DNA of 64,000 nt from Kitasatospora sp. NBC_01250 (GCF_036226465.1 NZ_CP108476.1:5084001-5148000), one strand, 5' to 3'; shown: positions 48,796 to 57,472, counted from the stretch's first letter. Notes: a model not told the origin generated them from the sequence alone. Numbers and translations: made by a program.

Positions 48796-49202
48796 GGACA
48801 CGTACCGCACGGTAGCCGTCGCACGGGGTCCGTGGCATCAGGCGGTGGTCCTAGGCCCTGGGAACGGGATGCGGCCCCGGCGGTCGGCCGTCTGGCGGCG
48901 GGGGGTTCACCCTGGTCGGGACCGTTCTCACCCGCAGCGGTGAACTCCTGCGGCGAAGCGGCGGGCGGCGGCTACAGAATCGGCCGCACCCGACCGAACC
49001 CGAGGATGGCCATCGCAACATCGTGTCCGGGCATGACCGGGATGAACCGGGTTTGCCTGTCTATGCGTTGTGTGATTTGAGTCACAAGTGACGACCTATT
49101 GCTGACCGAGCGTGCCGATCGCTGTGCTCGCTGTGATTCAGTTCTTCTGGCAATCGGACGATAACCATCAAGACCTATCCGAAGAAGCCGGGGAGCCCCC
49201 GC
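48796..49202. other. Divergent intergenic region before cdgB
   Basis: About 407 bases. It contains a perfect CRP-type palindrome (49071-49086, listed separately), an overlapping GTCAC-AA-GTGAC inverted repeat (49081-49092) and TGAC-CGAGC-GTGC (49103-49115). The last is one base away from the BldD consensus tnACnnnnnGTnA; cdgB is a known BldD target in S. coelicolor. The start of cdgB has GGGGAG eight bases before ATG. I see no gene. Confidence 0.5.
49071..49086. promoter_or_regulatory. Perfect CRP-type operator upstream of cdgB
   Basis: TGTGATTTGAGTCACA fits the CRP/FNR-family consensus TGTGA-N6-TCACA exactly and also the streptomycete Crp pattern GTG-N6-GNCAC. It lies 116 bases before the cdgB start. 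Binding by the cAMP receptor protein is inferred from the sequence match. Confidence 0.6.
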
Positions 49203-51062
49203 ATGGAAGCCGAGTCGGAGCCGTACGTCCGCCTCGCGACCCTCCGCACCTTGCACCGGGTCGTGGCGGACCTCAATGCTGCCCGCAGCCTGGCGGGCAC
49301 CCTGCAGGCCGTGGTCGAGGGCTCGGTCCACGGCCTGGGCTTCGACGCGGCCGCGCTGAGCCTGGTGCGCCCGGACGGCGACCTGGTGGTGGCGGCCGTC
49401 TGGGAGTACGAGGACCGCGACTACGGCGGCCCCGCGGTGCTGCTCGGCCAGGTCGGCTCGCGAGAGTCCTGGGACCGGCTGCTGGCCGTCAGCGACCACT
49501 GGGGCACCCTGCGGTTCCTGCCGCACGACCGGGGCTGGGCGGTGGGCACCGACATCCCGCGCTGGACCGGCGACGGCCCGCTGCCCGTCTACGCCAACGA
49601 CTGGCACCCCGAGGACGGGCTGCTGGCCCCGATGTACAGCGCCGGCGGCGAGCTGCTCGGCGTGCTGAGCGTGGACCGCCCGCGCAGCGGCAAGCGCCCG
49701 GGCGCCTGGACCCGCGAGGCGCTGGAGATGTTCTCCCTGCAGGCCTCCATCGCCATCGGCAACGCCCGGCTACGCGCGGAGATGCAGCGCGCGCTCGCCC
49801 GGCTGGAGAAGGAGCAGCAGGCGCTGCGGGCCAGCGAGGAGAGCTTCCGGCAGGCCTTCGAGTACGCGCCCAGCGGGATGGCCATCACCGAGCTGCACGG
49901 CGCCGGGCGCGGCCAGCTCACCCGGGTCAACGACGCGCTCTGCCGGCTGCTCGGGCGCCCGCGCGCGGCGCTGCGCCAGCAGAGCTTCCTGGACCTGGTG
50001 CACCCCGAGGACCGCGGCCTGCTGGAGCGCACCAGCGCCGAGAGCGGCCGGGCCGAGCTGCGGCTGGCCCGGCGCGACGGCGGCTACCAGTGGGTCTGCC
50101 TGCGCAACTCGATCGTCGCCGACCCCGCCGAGGGCCCCAGCTTCCTGCTCACCCACGTGGAGGACATCGAGGACCGCAAGCGCCACGAGCTCCAGCTCGC
50201 CCACCGGGCCAGCCACGACGCGCTCACCGGTCTGCCGAACGGGTCCGAGCTGCGGGCCCGCCTCGCCCGCCGGCTCTGTTCGATGCCGCAGGGCCCGGGC
50301 GGCGCCGCCGAGCACGGCGCTGTGGAGCAGGTGCCCTGCGCGCTGGAGGGAGCGGCCACCGCAGCGGTCTCCGCGGGCGCCTACGGGCCGCACAGCCCGC
50401 GCTGCGGGCAGGAGAGCCTGGAGCCCGCCGCGGGCCCGCTGGAGGGCGGCTGGAGCGTTCCGCCGCGCGGCGGAACGCTGGTGCACGGCTACTCGGAGCG
50501 CCCGGGCGCGCCCGAGCGCTCCGGTTACGGCGCCCCGGCCCCGGACCACGTGCACGCGGTGGTGCCCACCGGCGTCGGCTCCGAGAGTCCGCCGGAACCC
50601 TGGCACGGCCGCTCGCGCGGCACCGCGGCGCCCGCGCAGAAGGGGCTCGCGGTGCTCTTCTGCGACCTGGACGGTTTCAAGTCGGTCAACGACCGCTTCG
50701 GCCACAACGCCGGGGACGCGGTGCTGGTCGAGGTGGCCAGGCGGCTGCAGCAGGCGGTCCGCGAGGGGGACACGGTGGCCCGCCTCGGCGGCGACGAGTT
50801 CGTGGTGCTGGCCGACGGCATCGGCGGCGAGGAGGCCAGCGACCTGGCCGTGCGGCTGCGCAACGCGGTCATCCCGCCGATGCGGATAGCCGGCCGGGTG
50901 GTCCGGGTCGGGGTCAGCATGGGGATCGGCTGGGCGGGCTGCGGGATGAGCATCGAAGAGGTGCTGCACGCGGCCGACAAGCGGATGTACGACGAGAAGC
51001 GGGCCCGTGGCGGGGCGGTGCGCGGCGCGCGGGGCGAACGCTCCCACCGCCGCGCGGTCTGA
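49203..51062 (+). CDS. cdgB: Diguanylate cyclase CdgB (GAF-PAS-GGDEF)
   Basis: This 619-residue protein has a GAF domain (about 15-190), a short coiled coil, a PAS/PAC domain (about 215-325) and a GGDEF domain. The catalytic signature GGDEF is at 529-533 and an RxxD inhibitory site (REGD) lies five residues before it, so it should make c-di-GMP with product feedback. Domain order matches CdgB of S. coelicolor, which controls development. The GGDEF domain is split by a low-complexity insert of about 120 residues (about 360-479) between its first helix (DALTGLPNGSELRARLARRL) and the strand GLAVLFCDLDGFK. Probably regulated by BldD and possibly Crp. Confidence 0.9.
   Translation: MEAESEPYVRLATLRTLHRVVADLNAARSLAGTLQAVVEGSVHGLGFDAAALSLVRPDGDLVVAAVWEYEDRDYGGPAVLLGQVGSRESWDRLLAVSDHWGTLRFLPHDRGWAVGTDIPRWTGDGPLPVYANDWHPEDGLLAPMYSAGGELLGVLSVDRPRSGKRPGAWTREALEMFSLQASIAIGNARLRAEMQRALARLEKEQQALRASEESFRQAFEYAPSGMAITELHGAGRGQLTRVNDALCRLLGRPRAALRQQSFLDLVHPEDRGLLERTSAESGRAELRLARRDGGYQWVCLRNSIVADPAEGPSFLLTHVEDIEDRKRHELQLAHRASHDALTGLPNGSELRARLARRLCSMPQGPGGAAEHGAVEQVPCALEGAATAAVSAGAYGPHSPRCGQESLEPAAGPLEGGWSVPPRGGTLVHGYSERPGAPERSGYGAPAPDHVHAVVPTGVGSESPPEPWHGRSRGTAAPAQKGLAVLFCDLDGFKSVNDRFGHNAGDAVLVEVARRLQQAVREGDTVARLGGDEFVVLADGIGGEEASDLAVRLRNAVIPPMRIAGRVVRVGVSMGIGWAGCGMSIEEVLHAADKRMYDEKRARGGAVRGARGERSHRRAV
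50454..50479. repeat. 26-bp perfect palindrome inside cdgB
   Basis: AGCGTTCCGCCGC (50454-50466) is followed immediately by its exact reverse complement (50467-50479). It lies in the low-complexity insert that splits the GGDEF coding region, so it is translated as part of that linker. Confidence 0.7.
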
Positions 51063-51203
51063 CGCCGGCTCGGCCGGCGCGGGTGCGCCGGGCCGGGGTC
51101 CGGCACGGCTCGCCCGTTGACCGGCTTTCTCTTCGCTCATGCCAGGCGGGTAGGGTGCCCTGGGTACGGGTCCGGACACGGCACAGGGGAGTTGACCACC
51201 GCG

Positions 51204-52265
51204 ATGACAGTCGATGGCAGCCAGGGACCCGAGGGCGCAGAGCAGCCGGCTGCTGCGGACGACCCGTTCGCGTACCTCTACCGTCCCGAGGGCGGCGAGG
51301 GCGAGAGCGCGCCGGAGCGGGCGCCGGGCGTGCCGCGCACGCCGTACACCCGCCCGATGGAGGTCGGCCGGGCCCAGTACGGCCCGCCCGCCTCCTACCC
51401 GCCGCCGGGCGGCGCCCCGTATCAGCAGCAGCACCAGCAGCAGGGCGGCTACCCGCCGCAGTACCAGCAGCAGCGCCCCTACGGGCCGGGTCCCGAGGCG
51501 ACCACGCAGCTGCCGAACCAGCAGCCGCGCTACGCCGAGCGCTCGCGCCCGCAGCCCGGTGACGAGGCCCCGCGCCGGCGCAGCCGGGGCCCGGTGATCG
51601 CGGTGGTCGCCGTGGTCGCGGCGATAGCGATCGGCTCGGGCATCGCGCTGTCCGGCAACGACGGCAAGAGCACCAAGGACAACGCGGCGCCGGCCCCGGC
51701 CCCTTCGGCCGGCCACTCCTCGGGCGGGCCCTCGTCCCCGGCCGGCGGCTCCTCGGCCTCGCCCTCCGCCTCCGCCTCGCCCTCCGGCTCGCCCTCGGCC
51801 TCGGCGAGCGTCGGCAGCGGGACCACCTTCCTGGACGCCTCCACGGCGCAGGGCGCCGGCACGGCGAACACCGTCAAGGGCGCGGTCTCCTCCGACGGCT
51901 CCTACCTGACGCTCCAGCAGGGCACCACGGCGACCTGGACGGTCAACGTGGCGACCGCCGGCCAGTACACCTTCTGGCTGCACTACAACAACAGCGGCGG
52001 CTCCACGGTGCACGTGGCGATCGGCGTCAACGGCCAGGACCACGCGGGCGGCACGAACTTCAAGAGCTGGCCCGGCAGCAACGGCGACGCCTCGCGCTCC
52101 TGGTCCTACACCTACATATACGCGGACCTGCAGGCCGGGACGAACACCTTCACGGTCGCCCCGGCCGGCGGCCCGGTCCTGCTGGACCAGGCCGCGATCA
52201 CCGCGGGGAACGGCAGCGGCAGCTACCCGGCCGCGCCCGGGGCGGCCTCGCCCTCCGCCTCCTGA
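51204..52265 (+). CDS. Membrane protein with an external carbohydrate-binding (CBM6/35-like) domain
   Basis: This 353-residue protein has an acidic start, a Pro/Gln/Tyr-rich cytoplasmic region (about 40-110, repeated QQQ/YPP), one transmembrane helix (about 130-150) and a Ser/Ala/Pro linker. A C-terminal beta-sandwich domain (about 205-335) contains YTFWLHYNNSGGSTVHVAIGVNG and ends in a stretch like the ligand loops of carbohydrate-binding modules 6 and 35. It may hold on to a cell-wall or external glycan. ATG 51204 is chosen. Its 3' end overlaps the convergent aldolase gene by 43 bases. Confidence 0.7.
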   Translation: MTVDGSQGPEGAEQPAAADDPFAYLYRPEGGEGESAPERAPGVPRTPYTRPMEVGRAQYGPPASYPPPGGAPYQQQHQQQGGYPPQYQQQRPYGPGPEATTQLPNQQPRYAERSRPQPGDEAPRRRSRGPVIAVVAVVAAIAIGSGIALSGNDGKSTKDNAAPAPAPSAGHSSGGPSSPAGGSSASPSASASPSGSPSASASVGSGTTFLDASTAQGAGTANTVKGAVSSDGSYLTLQQGTTATWTVNVATAGQYTFWLHYNNSGGSTVHVAIGVNGQDHAGGTNFKSWPGSNGDASRSWSYTYIYADLQAGTNTFTVAPAGGPVLLDQAAITAGNGSGSYPAAPGAASPSAS

Positions 52266-53191
52266 CGCGCCGACGGCAGCACCGGGCCCTGCTCGGGGAC
52301 ACCTGAGCGGGGCCCGGCCGTGTGCGGCCCGCCGCCCGGCAGCGAGGCGACCACCAGGGCCAGGTGCGCGACCACGCCGGCCATCGCCTCGCGGCCGCGC
52401 GCGAGGTAGCCGCGCGGGTCCACCCCGTCCGGCTTCGCGGCCAGTGCGGCGCGCACCGCCGGGGTGAAGGCGGAGTTCAGCGCCGTCCCGATGTTGATCT
52501 TCACCAGGCCCGCCGCCACCGCCGCCGCCAGTTCCGCGTCCGGCACCCCGGAACTGCCGTGCAGCACCAGCGGGACGGGCACCGCGGCGGCGAGCCGGGC
52601 GATCAGCTCGTGGTCCAGCGAGGCGGTCCGGCTGGTCATCGCGTGCGAGCTGCCGACCGCGACGGCCAGCGCGTCCACCCCGGTGGCCTCGACGAAGGCG
52701 GCGGCCTCCGCGGGATCGGTGCGTGCGCCGGGGGCGTGCGCGGGCAGCGGCGGGGCGCCGTCCTTGCCGCCGACCCGGCCCAGCTCGGCCTCCAGGTGCA
52801 GGCCGTGCCAGTGCGCGAAGTCGGCCGCCTCGGCGGTGGCCTGGAGGTTGTCGGCGTGGTCCAGGTGCGAGGCGTCGAACATCACCGAGGAGAAGCCGGC
52901 CCCGGGCGCGGCCCGCAGCAGCTCGACGTCCTCCACGTGGTCCAGGTGCAGCGCGGTGGGCACCCGGGCGGCCTCGGCCACCTCGGCGCAGGCCCGGGCC
53001 AGCGGCAGCAGCCGCCCGCCGTGGTAGGCCACCGCGTTCTGGCTGATCTGCAGGATCACGGGGGTGCCCGCGAGTTCGGCGCCGGCGGTGATCGCCTCCG
53101 CGTGCTCCAGGGTGATCACGTTGAAGGCGGGCAGGCCGCGGCGGGCCTCCACGGCCTCGGCGAGCAGGTCGGCGGTACGGGCCAGTGGCAT
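52223..53191 (-). CDS. Class II fructose/tagatose-bisphosphate aldolase (GatY/KbaY-like)
   Basis: This 322-residue zinc aldolase of the class II ketose-bisphosphate type has metal-ligand and catalytic segments LHLDHVEDVE, VMFDASHLDHADN, LEAELGRVGGK and VLHGSSGVPD. Placement after nagK and nagA on one strand suggests a role in amino-sugar or hexose breakdown rather than central glycolysis; streptomycetes have a separate fba. ATG 53191 has GAGGGG seven bases upstream. The Pro/Glu-rich C-terminal tail runs into the convergent gene. Confidence 0.85.
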   Translation of the reverse strand: MPLARTADLLAEAVEARRGLPAFNVITLEHAEAITAGAELAGTPVILQISQNAVAYHGGRLLPLARACAEVAEAARVPTALHLDHVEDVELLRAAPGAGFSSVMFDASHLDHADNLQATAEAADFAHWHGLHLEAELGRVGGKDGAPPLPAHAPGARTDPAEAAAFVEATGVDALAVAVGSSHAMTSRTASLDHELIARLAAAVPVPLVLHGSSGVPDAELAAAVAAGLVKINIGTALNSAFTPAVRAALAAKPDGVDPRGYLARGREAMAGVVAHLALVVASLPGGGPHTAGPRSGVPEQGPVLPSARQEAEGEAAPGAAG

Positions 53192-53279
53192 GGGTGTCCC
53201 CTCGGGAAGGTGGGTGCGGGCGACCCGGTCGTTGACCAGCGCCACCGCTCACCTTCCGAGAGGAGAAGCTGAGGAGGAC

Positions 53280-54446
53280 TCAGCTTCCGGTCGAGAAGCG
53301 CTCGGCGCCCTTGATCCATTCGCCGCGGCGGACCACGGCGACCAGGTCGTACGTGTCGGAGTCGAGGATGGCGAGGTCGGCCCGATGGCCGACGGTCAGC
53401 GAGCCGACCGTGTCCGCGAGCCCGAGCAGGGCCGCGGGCGTGGTCGAGATCGACTGCACGGTCTGGGTCAGGCTCAGCTTGTTGACGGTCACCGAGCGCT
53501 TGAAGGCGACGTCCAGGGTCAGCGTGGAGCCGGCGATCGAGCCGCCCTCCACCAGCCGCGCGACGCCCTGCTCCACCCGGACCTGCAGCGGGCCCAGCGG
53601 GTAGAGGCCGTCGCCCATGCCGGCCGCGCCCATCGCGTCGGTGATCAGCGCGACCCGGGCGGCGCCGGCGGTGCCGTACGCGAGGTCCAGCACCGAGGGG
53701 TGCAGGTGGGTGCCGTCGTTGATCAGCTCGACGGTGACCCGCTCGTCCTCCAGCAGCGCGACGATCGGTCCGGGCGCGCGGTGCTGGATACCCGGCATCG
53801 CGTTGAACAGGTGGGTGGCGACGGTGGCGCCGGCCTCGATCGCCTCCAGGGTCCCGGCGTAGTCGGAGTCGGTGTGGCCGACGGCCGCGATCACCCCGAG
53901 GTCGGCCAGCAGGCGCACCGACTCCAGGCCGCCGGGCAGTTCGGGGGCGAGCGTGACCATCTTCGCGGTGCCGCGGGCGGCGTCGACCAGCTTGCGCACC
54001 AGCGCCGGGTCCGGGTCGCGCAGCAGGTCGGGGCGGTGCGCGCCGCAGCGCCCCGGCGAGATGAACGGGCCCTCGAAGTGGACGCCGGCCAGCACGCCCT
54101 CCTCGACCAGCTCGGACAGCACGGCGGCCTGCCGGCAGACCTCGTCGATCTCCCCGGTGACGGTGGAGGCGACCGTGGTGGTGGTGCCGTGTTCGAGGTG
54201 GGTGCGGGCGGCGGTCAGCGCCTCCTCGGCGATGCCGGCCGCGTACGAGGCGCCGCCGCCGCCGTGCACGTGCAGGTCCACGAAGCCGGGAACCACCGTG
54301 TAGCCGCTCAGGTCCAGATCGCCCGGGGCGCGCTCGCCGCCGATCTCCGCGATGGTGGTGCCCGAGAAGGCCAGCCGGCCGTCCTCGACGACGCCGGTGG
54401 GCAGTACCAGCCGGGCCCCGGCCAGTGCGGTTTGCTCCGCGGTCAC
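53280..54446 (-). CDS. nagA: N-acetylglucosamine-6-phosphate deacetylase
   Basis: This 388-residue metal-dependent amidohydrolase removes acetate from GlcNAc-6-phosphate. Family features are present: PGFVDLHVHGGGG, the metal Glu in HFEGPFISPGRCGAHRPD, GHTDSDY, HLFNAMPGIQHR and LITDAMGAAGM. GTG 54446 overlaps the nagK stop by four bases, so kinase and deacetylase are translationally coupled and form consecutive steps. The operon has a DasR-type site upstream of nagK. Confidence 0.93.
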   Translation of the reverse strand: MTAEQTALAGARLVLPTGVVEDGRLAFSGTTIAEIGGERAPGDLDLSGYTVVPGFVDLHVHGGGGASYAAGIAEEALTAARTHLEHGTTTTVASTVTGEIDEVCRQAAVLSELVEEGVLAGVHFEGPFISPGRCGAHRPDLLRDPDPALVRKLVDAARGTAKMVTLAPELPGGLESVRLLADLGVIAAVGHTDSDYAGTLEAIEAGATVATHLFNAMPGIQHRAPGPIVALLEDERVTVELINDGTHLHPSVLDLAYGTAGAARVALITDAMGAAGMGDGLYPLGPLQVRVEQGVARLVEGGSIAGSTLTLDVAFKRSVTVNKLSLTQTVQSISTTPAALLGLADTVGSLTVGHRADLAILDSDTYDLVAVVRRGEWIKGAERFSTGS

Positions 54447-55375
54447 GCGGTCACCTCCAACGAGAGCAGGTCCCAGGCGAGCAGCCCGGCACCCAGGGAT
54501 GCGGCAGTGTCCTTGAGCATGGCCGGTACGACCTTCGGGGGCATCTGGAAGGTCAGCCGCTCGGCAACCGCCGCGTGCAGGGGAGTGAAGAGCGTGTCAC
54601 CGGCCTCGGCGAGGCCGCCGCCGACGATCACCGTGGCGGGGTCGAGCAGGCTCTGGGCCAGCACGATGCCGTCCGCCAGGCTGTCCACCGCGTTCTGCCA
54701 GACCGCCACCGCCCGCGGGTCGCCGGCCTCGACGGCCAGCGCGCAGGCGGCCGCGTCGGCCGTCGGGTCGCCGGACGCCTCGGCCCAGGCCCGGGAGACC
54801 GCCGAGGCCGAGGCCAGCGTCTCCAGGCAGCCGCGGGCGCCGCAGCCGCACGCGGGGCCGCCGGGGCGGACCACCACGTGACCGATCTCGCCGCCGTAGC
54901 CGTGCGCGCCGGACTCGATGCGTCCGTCGATCCCGATCGCGCCGGCGATGCCGGTGCCCAGCGCGATGAACAGGAACCGCTCCACCCCGCGACCGGCGCC
55001 GAGCCGGCCCTCGGCCAGCCCGCCGGAGCGGACGTCGTGGCCGAGGGCGACCGGCAGACCGCCGAGCCGCTCGCCGAGCAGCTTGCGCATCGGCAGGTCG
55101 CGCCAGCCGAGGTTGGCGGAGAAGACCGCGATCCCGTTCTTCTCGTCGATCGTCCCCGGCACCGCGACGCCGGCGGCCAGGGGGGCCTCGCCGAAGCGGC
55201 GGCGGCCCTCCTCACCGAGGTCGGCGGCGAAGTCGAGGATGGCGGTGACCACGGCGTCCGTGCCGTGCTCCCGCCCGGTCGGTCGGCGTGCTTCGAACAG
55301 CACGGAGCCGTCCTGGGCGAGCAGCGCGGCCTTCATGCCGGTGCCGCCTACATCGAGTGCGATGACGTGCTTCAC
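54443..55375 (-). CDS. nagK: N-acetylglucosamine kinase (ROK family)
   Basis: This 310-residue ROK-family kinase has the ATP motif DVGGTGMKAAL at the start, catalytic Asp in GHDVRSGGLAE and the zinc signature CGCGARGCLE. In streptomycetes the nagK-nagA pair makes and uses GlcNAc-6-phosphate, the signal that releases the repressor DasR. GTG 55375 has AAGGGAA about ten bases upstream. A close match to the DasR operator lies 29 bases upstream (55404-55419). Confidence 0.9.
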   Translation of the reverse strand: MKHVIALDVGGTGMKAALLAQDGSVLFEARRPTGREHGTDAVVTAILDFAADLGEEGRRRFGEAPLAAGVAVPGTIDEKNGIAVFSANLGWRDLPMRKLLGERLGGLPVALGHDVRSGGLAEGRLGAGRGVERFLFIALGTGIAGAIGIDGRIESGAHGYGGEIGHVVVRPGGPACGCGARGCLETLASASAVSRAWAEASGDPTADAAACALAVEAGDPRAVAVWQNAVDSLADGIVLAQSLLDPATVIVGGGLAEAGDTLFTPLHAAVAERLTFQMPPKVVPAMLKDTAASLGAGLLAWDLLSLEVTA

Positions 55376-55403
55376 GGGGGACAGTTTCCCTTGACCGAGG
55401 AGG

Positions 55404-55419
55404 AGAGGTCTAGTCCAGT
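55404..55419 (-). promoter_or_regulatory. DasR-responsive element (dre) before nagK
   Basis: AGAGGTCTAGTCCAGT matches the dre consensus ACTGGTCTAGACCAGT at 12 of 16 fixed positions, or 13 with the accepted G/C variation at position 2. It lies 29-44 bases before the nagK start, the place of a repressor site over the promoter. DasR, which is not in the window, represses nag genes and is released by amino-sugar phosphates. Confidence 0.7.
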
Positions 55420-55494
55420 GGTCGGGTTTGTCTGAACCGGGCGAGGTGACCTTGGTCGCTCAGCAGCCCCCTGCCGCGGGGGAGAGGGACCGGA

Positions 55495-56424
55495 TCAGAG
55501 CTGCACCGACCTGGTCAGTGCCCGCGGGTTGTCCGGGTCGAGCCCGCGCGCGGTGGCCAGGGCCACGGCCAGCCGCTGGGCCCGGACCAGGTCGGCCATC
55601 GGGTCAAGACCGCCGGCGCCGGAGCCGGCCACCAGCAGGCCGCCGGTGGCGGCGATGTCGCCGGCCAGCCCCTCGGGCAGCTCGCCGAACATCCAGGCGG
55701 CGCGCCCGGGGCCGGTGATCGCGATCGGGCCGTGCCGGTACTCCATCGCGGGGTAGGCCTCGGTCCAGAAGCAGGCCGCCTCGCGCATCTTGAGCCCGGC
55801 CTCCAGGGCCAGGCCGTTGGTCCAGCCGCCGCCCAGGAAGGTGACCTGATCGACCGTCAGCAGGCCTTCGGGCAGCGGCTCTTCGAGTGCCCGCTCGGCG
55901 TCCGCGGCGGCCTTGGCGACGCTGCCGGGCCCCTCGCCGCCGGCGCCGTCGCCCGCCAGGTGGGCGCGCAGCAGTGCCAGCGCACTGGTGGCGAAGCGGG
56001 TCTGCACCACCGAGCGCTCGTCGGCGAAGTCGAGCACCACCACCTGGTCGGCGGCGGTCATCACCGGGGTGTGCGGGTCGGCGGTCAGCGCGGTGGTCGC
56101 GGTGCGCCCGCGCAGGGCCCCCAGCAGGGTGAGCACCTCGGTCGTGGTGCCCGAGCGGGTGATCGCCACCACCCGGTCGTAGTCCCGGGCGCCGGGGAAC
56201 TCGGAGGCGGCGAAGGCGTCGGTCTCGCCCTGCCCGGCCGCCTCGCGCAGCGCCGCGTAGGACTGCGCCATGAACCAGGAGGTTCCGCAGCCGACCGCGG
56301 CGATCCGCTCGCCGCGCCGGGGCAGTGCCGCCGCCGACGTCCCGGCCAGTGTCGCCGCCCGGCGCCAGCAGTCCGGCTGGGTGGCCAGCTCCTCGGCGGT
56401 GAGTGAGCTGTCGATGGCTGTCAT
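55495..56424 (-). CDS. SIS-domain sugar isomerase/deaminase-like protein
   Basis: This 309-residue protein has two SIS domains as in the sugar-binding half of glucosamine-6-phosphate synthase: VGCGTSWFMAQSYAALREAAG and AITRSGTTTEVLTLL in the first, EYRHGPIAITGPG in the second. It lacks a glutaminase domain, so it more likely acts on amino-sugar phosphates as an isomerase or deaminase (AgaS/NagB-II-like). ATG 56424 has AGGGAG upstream. A 16-bp palindrome overlaps its expected transcription start, and the DeoR regulator is divergent. Confidence 0.85.
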   Translation of the reverse strand: MTAIDSSLTAEELATQPDCWRRAATLAGTSAAALPRRGERIAAVGCGTSWFMAQSYAALREAAGQGETDAFAASEFPGARDYDRVVAITRSGTTTEVLTLLGALRGRTATTALTADPHTPVMTAADQVVVLDFADERSVVQTRFATSALALLRAHLAGDGAGGEGPGSVAKAAADAERALEEPLPEGLLTVDQVTFLGGGWTNGLALEAGLKMREAACFWTEAYPAMEYRHGPIAITGPGRAAWMFGELPEGLAGDIAATGGLLVAGSGAGGLDPMADLVRAQRLAVALATARGLDPDNPRALTRSVQL

Positions 56425-56443
56425 GCCTACGGCTCCCTTCTGC

Positions 56444-56459
56444 TCACGCGTCTGCGTGA
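56444..56459. promoter_or_regulatory. Palindromic operator upstream of the SIS-domain gene
   Basis: TCACGC (56444-56449) and GCGTGA (56454-56459) are perfect arms around GTCT. The site lies just downstream of a minus-strand -10 box, so a bound repressor would block the start of transcription. The divergent DeoR-family regulator is the likeliest ligand. Confidence 0.5.
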
Positions 56460-56469
56460 AACTGATTGA

Positions 56470-56501
56470 TTTATAGCTGTTTCGCGCAGGATCGCGCAAG
56501 A
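56470..56501 (-). promoter_or_regulatory. Promoter of the SIS-domain gene with a 10-bp tandem repeat
   Basis: On the minus strand -35 TTGCGC (56499-56494) and -10 TATAAA (56475-56470) are 18 bp apart. The spacer and -35 contain a tandem repeat, TCGCGCAGGA-TCGCGCAAGA on the plus strand (56482-56501, nine of ten bases equal), which may be a second regulator site. Confidence 0.5.
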
Positions 56502-56618
56502 CCTTGGAGCGGGTACGAAATGCGGCCCAGCATGTGACCGGTGCTGTGCGACGCTGTCCACGAAGGCGGTGGGCGGGGTCGGAGTACGTACTCATGCGGT
56601 CGGCAGGGAAGGTGTGGC

Positions 56619-57407
56619 GTGTCCAGATACGAGCGGTGGAACGGTCTTCTTGAACTCCTTGCCGAACACGGCAAGTTGGAGGTCGAGGAGGCGGCTGCGG
56701 CGCTGGGCGTGTCGGCTGCCACGATCCGCCGCGACCTCGACCAGCTGGCCCGCCAGCAGATGGTCACCCGCACCCGCGGCGGCGCGGTGGCGCACAACGT
56801 CTCCTACGACCTGCCGCTGCGCTACAAGACCGCCCGCAACGCCGGGGCCAAGCAGCGGATCGGCCAGGCGGTCGCCGCGCTGATCGCGCCGGGCGAGGTG
56901 GTCGGGCTCAACGGCGGCACCACCACCACCGAGGTGGCCCGCGCGCTCGCGGTCCGCCCGGAGCTGACCGAGGGCGCCGAGGCGGGGCACGCGCTGACCG
57001 TGGTGACCAACGCGCTCAACATCGCCAACGAGCTGACCGTGCGCCCGGCCGTCAAGATCGTGGTGACCGGCGGGGTGGCCCGCCCGCAGTCCTACGAGCT
57101 GATCGGACCGCTGGCCAGTACCGTGCTCGCCGAACTGACGCTGGACGTCACGGTGTTGGGCGTGGACGCGCTGGACGTCGAGGTCGGTGCGAGTGCGCAC
57201 CACGAGGGCGAGGCCAGCGTCAACCGGCTGCTGACCGAGCGGGCCCGGCGGGTGGTGGTGGCGGCCGATTCCTCCAAGCTGGGCCGGCGCGCCTTCGCGC
57301 GGATCTGCGGGCTTGAGACGATCGACACGTTGGTGACCGACGAGGCGGCCGGGGCGGACCTCGTCACCGCCTTCCGCGAGGCGGGCGTTCGTGTGCTGAC
57401 GGTCTGA
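56619..57407 (+). CDS. DeoR/GlpR-family transcriptional regulator
   Basis: This 262-residue protein has an N-terminal helix-turn-helix (LEVEEAAAALGVSAATIRRDLDQLARQQ) followed by the DeoR motif TRTRGGAV and a sugar-phosphate-sensing domain with GLNGGTTTTEVA and DSSKLGRRAF. DeoR regulators usually repress neighbouring sugar genes and respond to a phosphorylated sugar. GTG 56619 has AGGGAAGG six bases upstream. It is divergent from the SIS-domain gene, with a palindrome between them. Confidence 0.9.
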   Translation: MSRYERWNGLLELLAEHGKLEVEEAAAALGVSAATIRRDLDQLARQQMVTRTRGGAVAHNVSYDLPLRYKTARNAGAKQRIGQAVAALIAPGEVVGLNGGTTTTEVARALAVRPELTEGAEAGHALTVVTNALNIANELTVRPAVKIVVTGGVARPQSYELIGPLASTVLAELTLDVTVLGVDALDVEVGASAHHEGEASVNRLLTERARRVVVAADSSKLGRRAFARICGLETIDTLVTDEAAGADLVTAFREAGVRVLTV

Positions 57408-57417
57408 TCGGCGCCGG

Positions 57418-57432
57418 TTGCAGGATGTGCAA
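57418..57432. promoter_or_regulatory. TTGCA-N5-TGCAA palindrome before the sugar-binding lipoprotein gene
   Basis: A 15-bp palindrome (arms 57418-57422 and 57428-57432) starts ten bases after the DeoR stop. Its position upstream of the binding-protein gene suggests a regulator site; the protein is unknown. Confidence 0.35.
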
Positions 57433-57472
57433 TGCGGGCGATCACTTAGGTAACGTTCCTCGCCCAGGGGCC

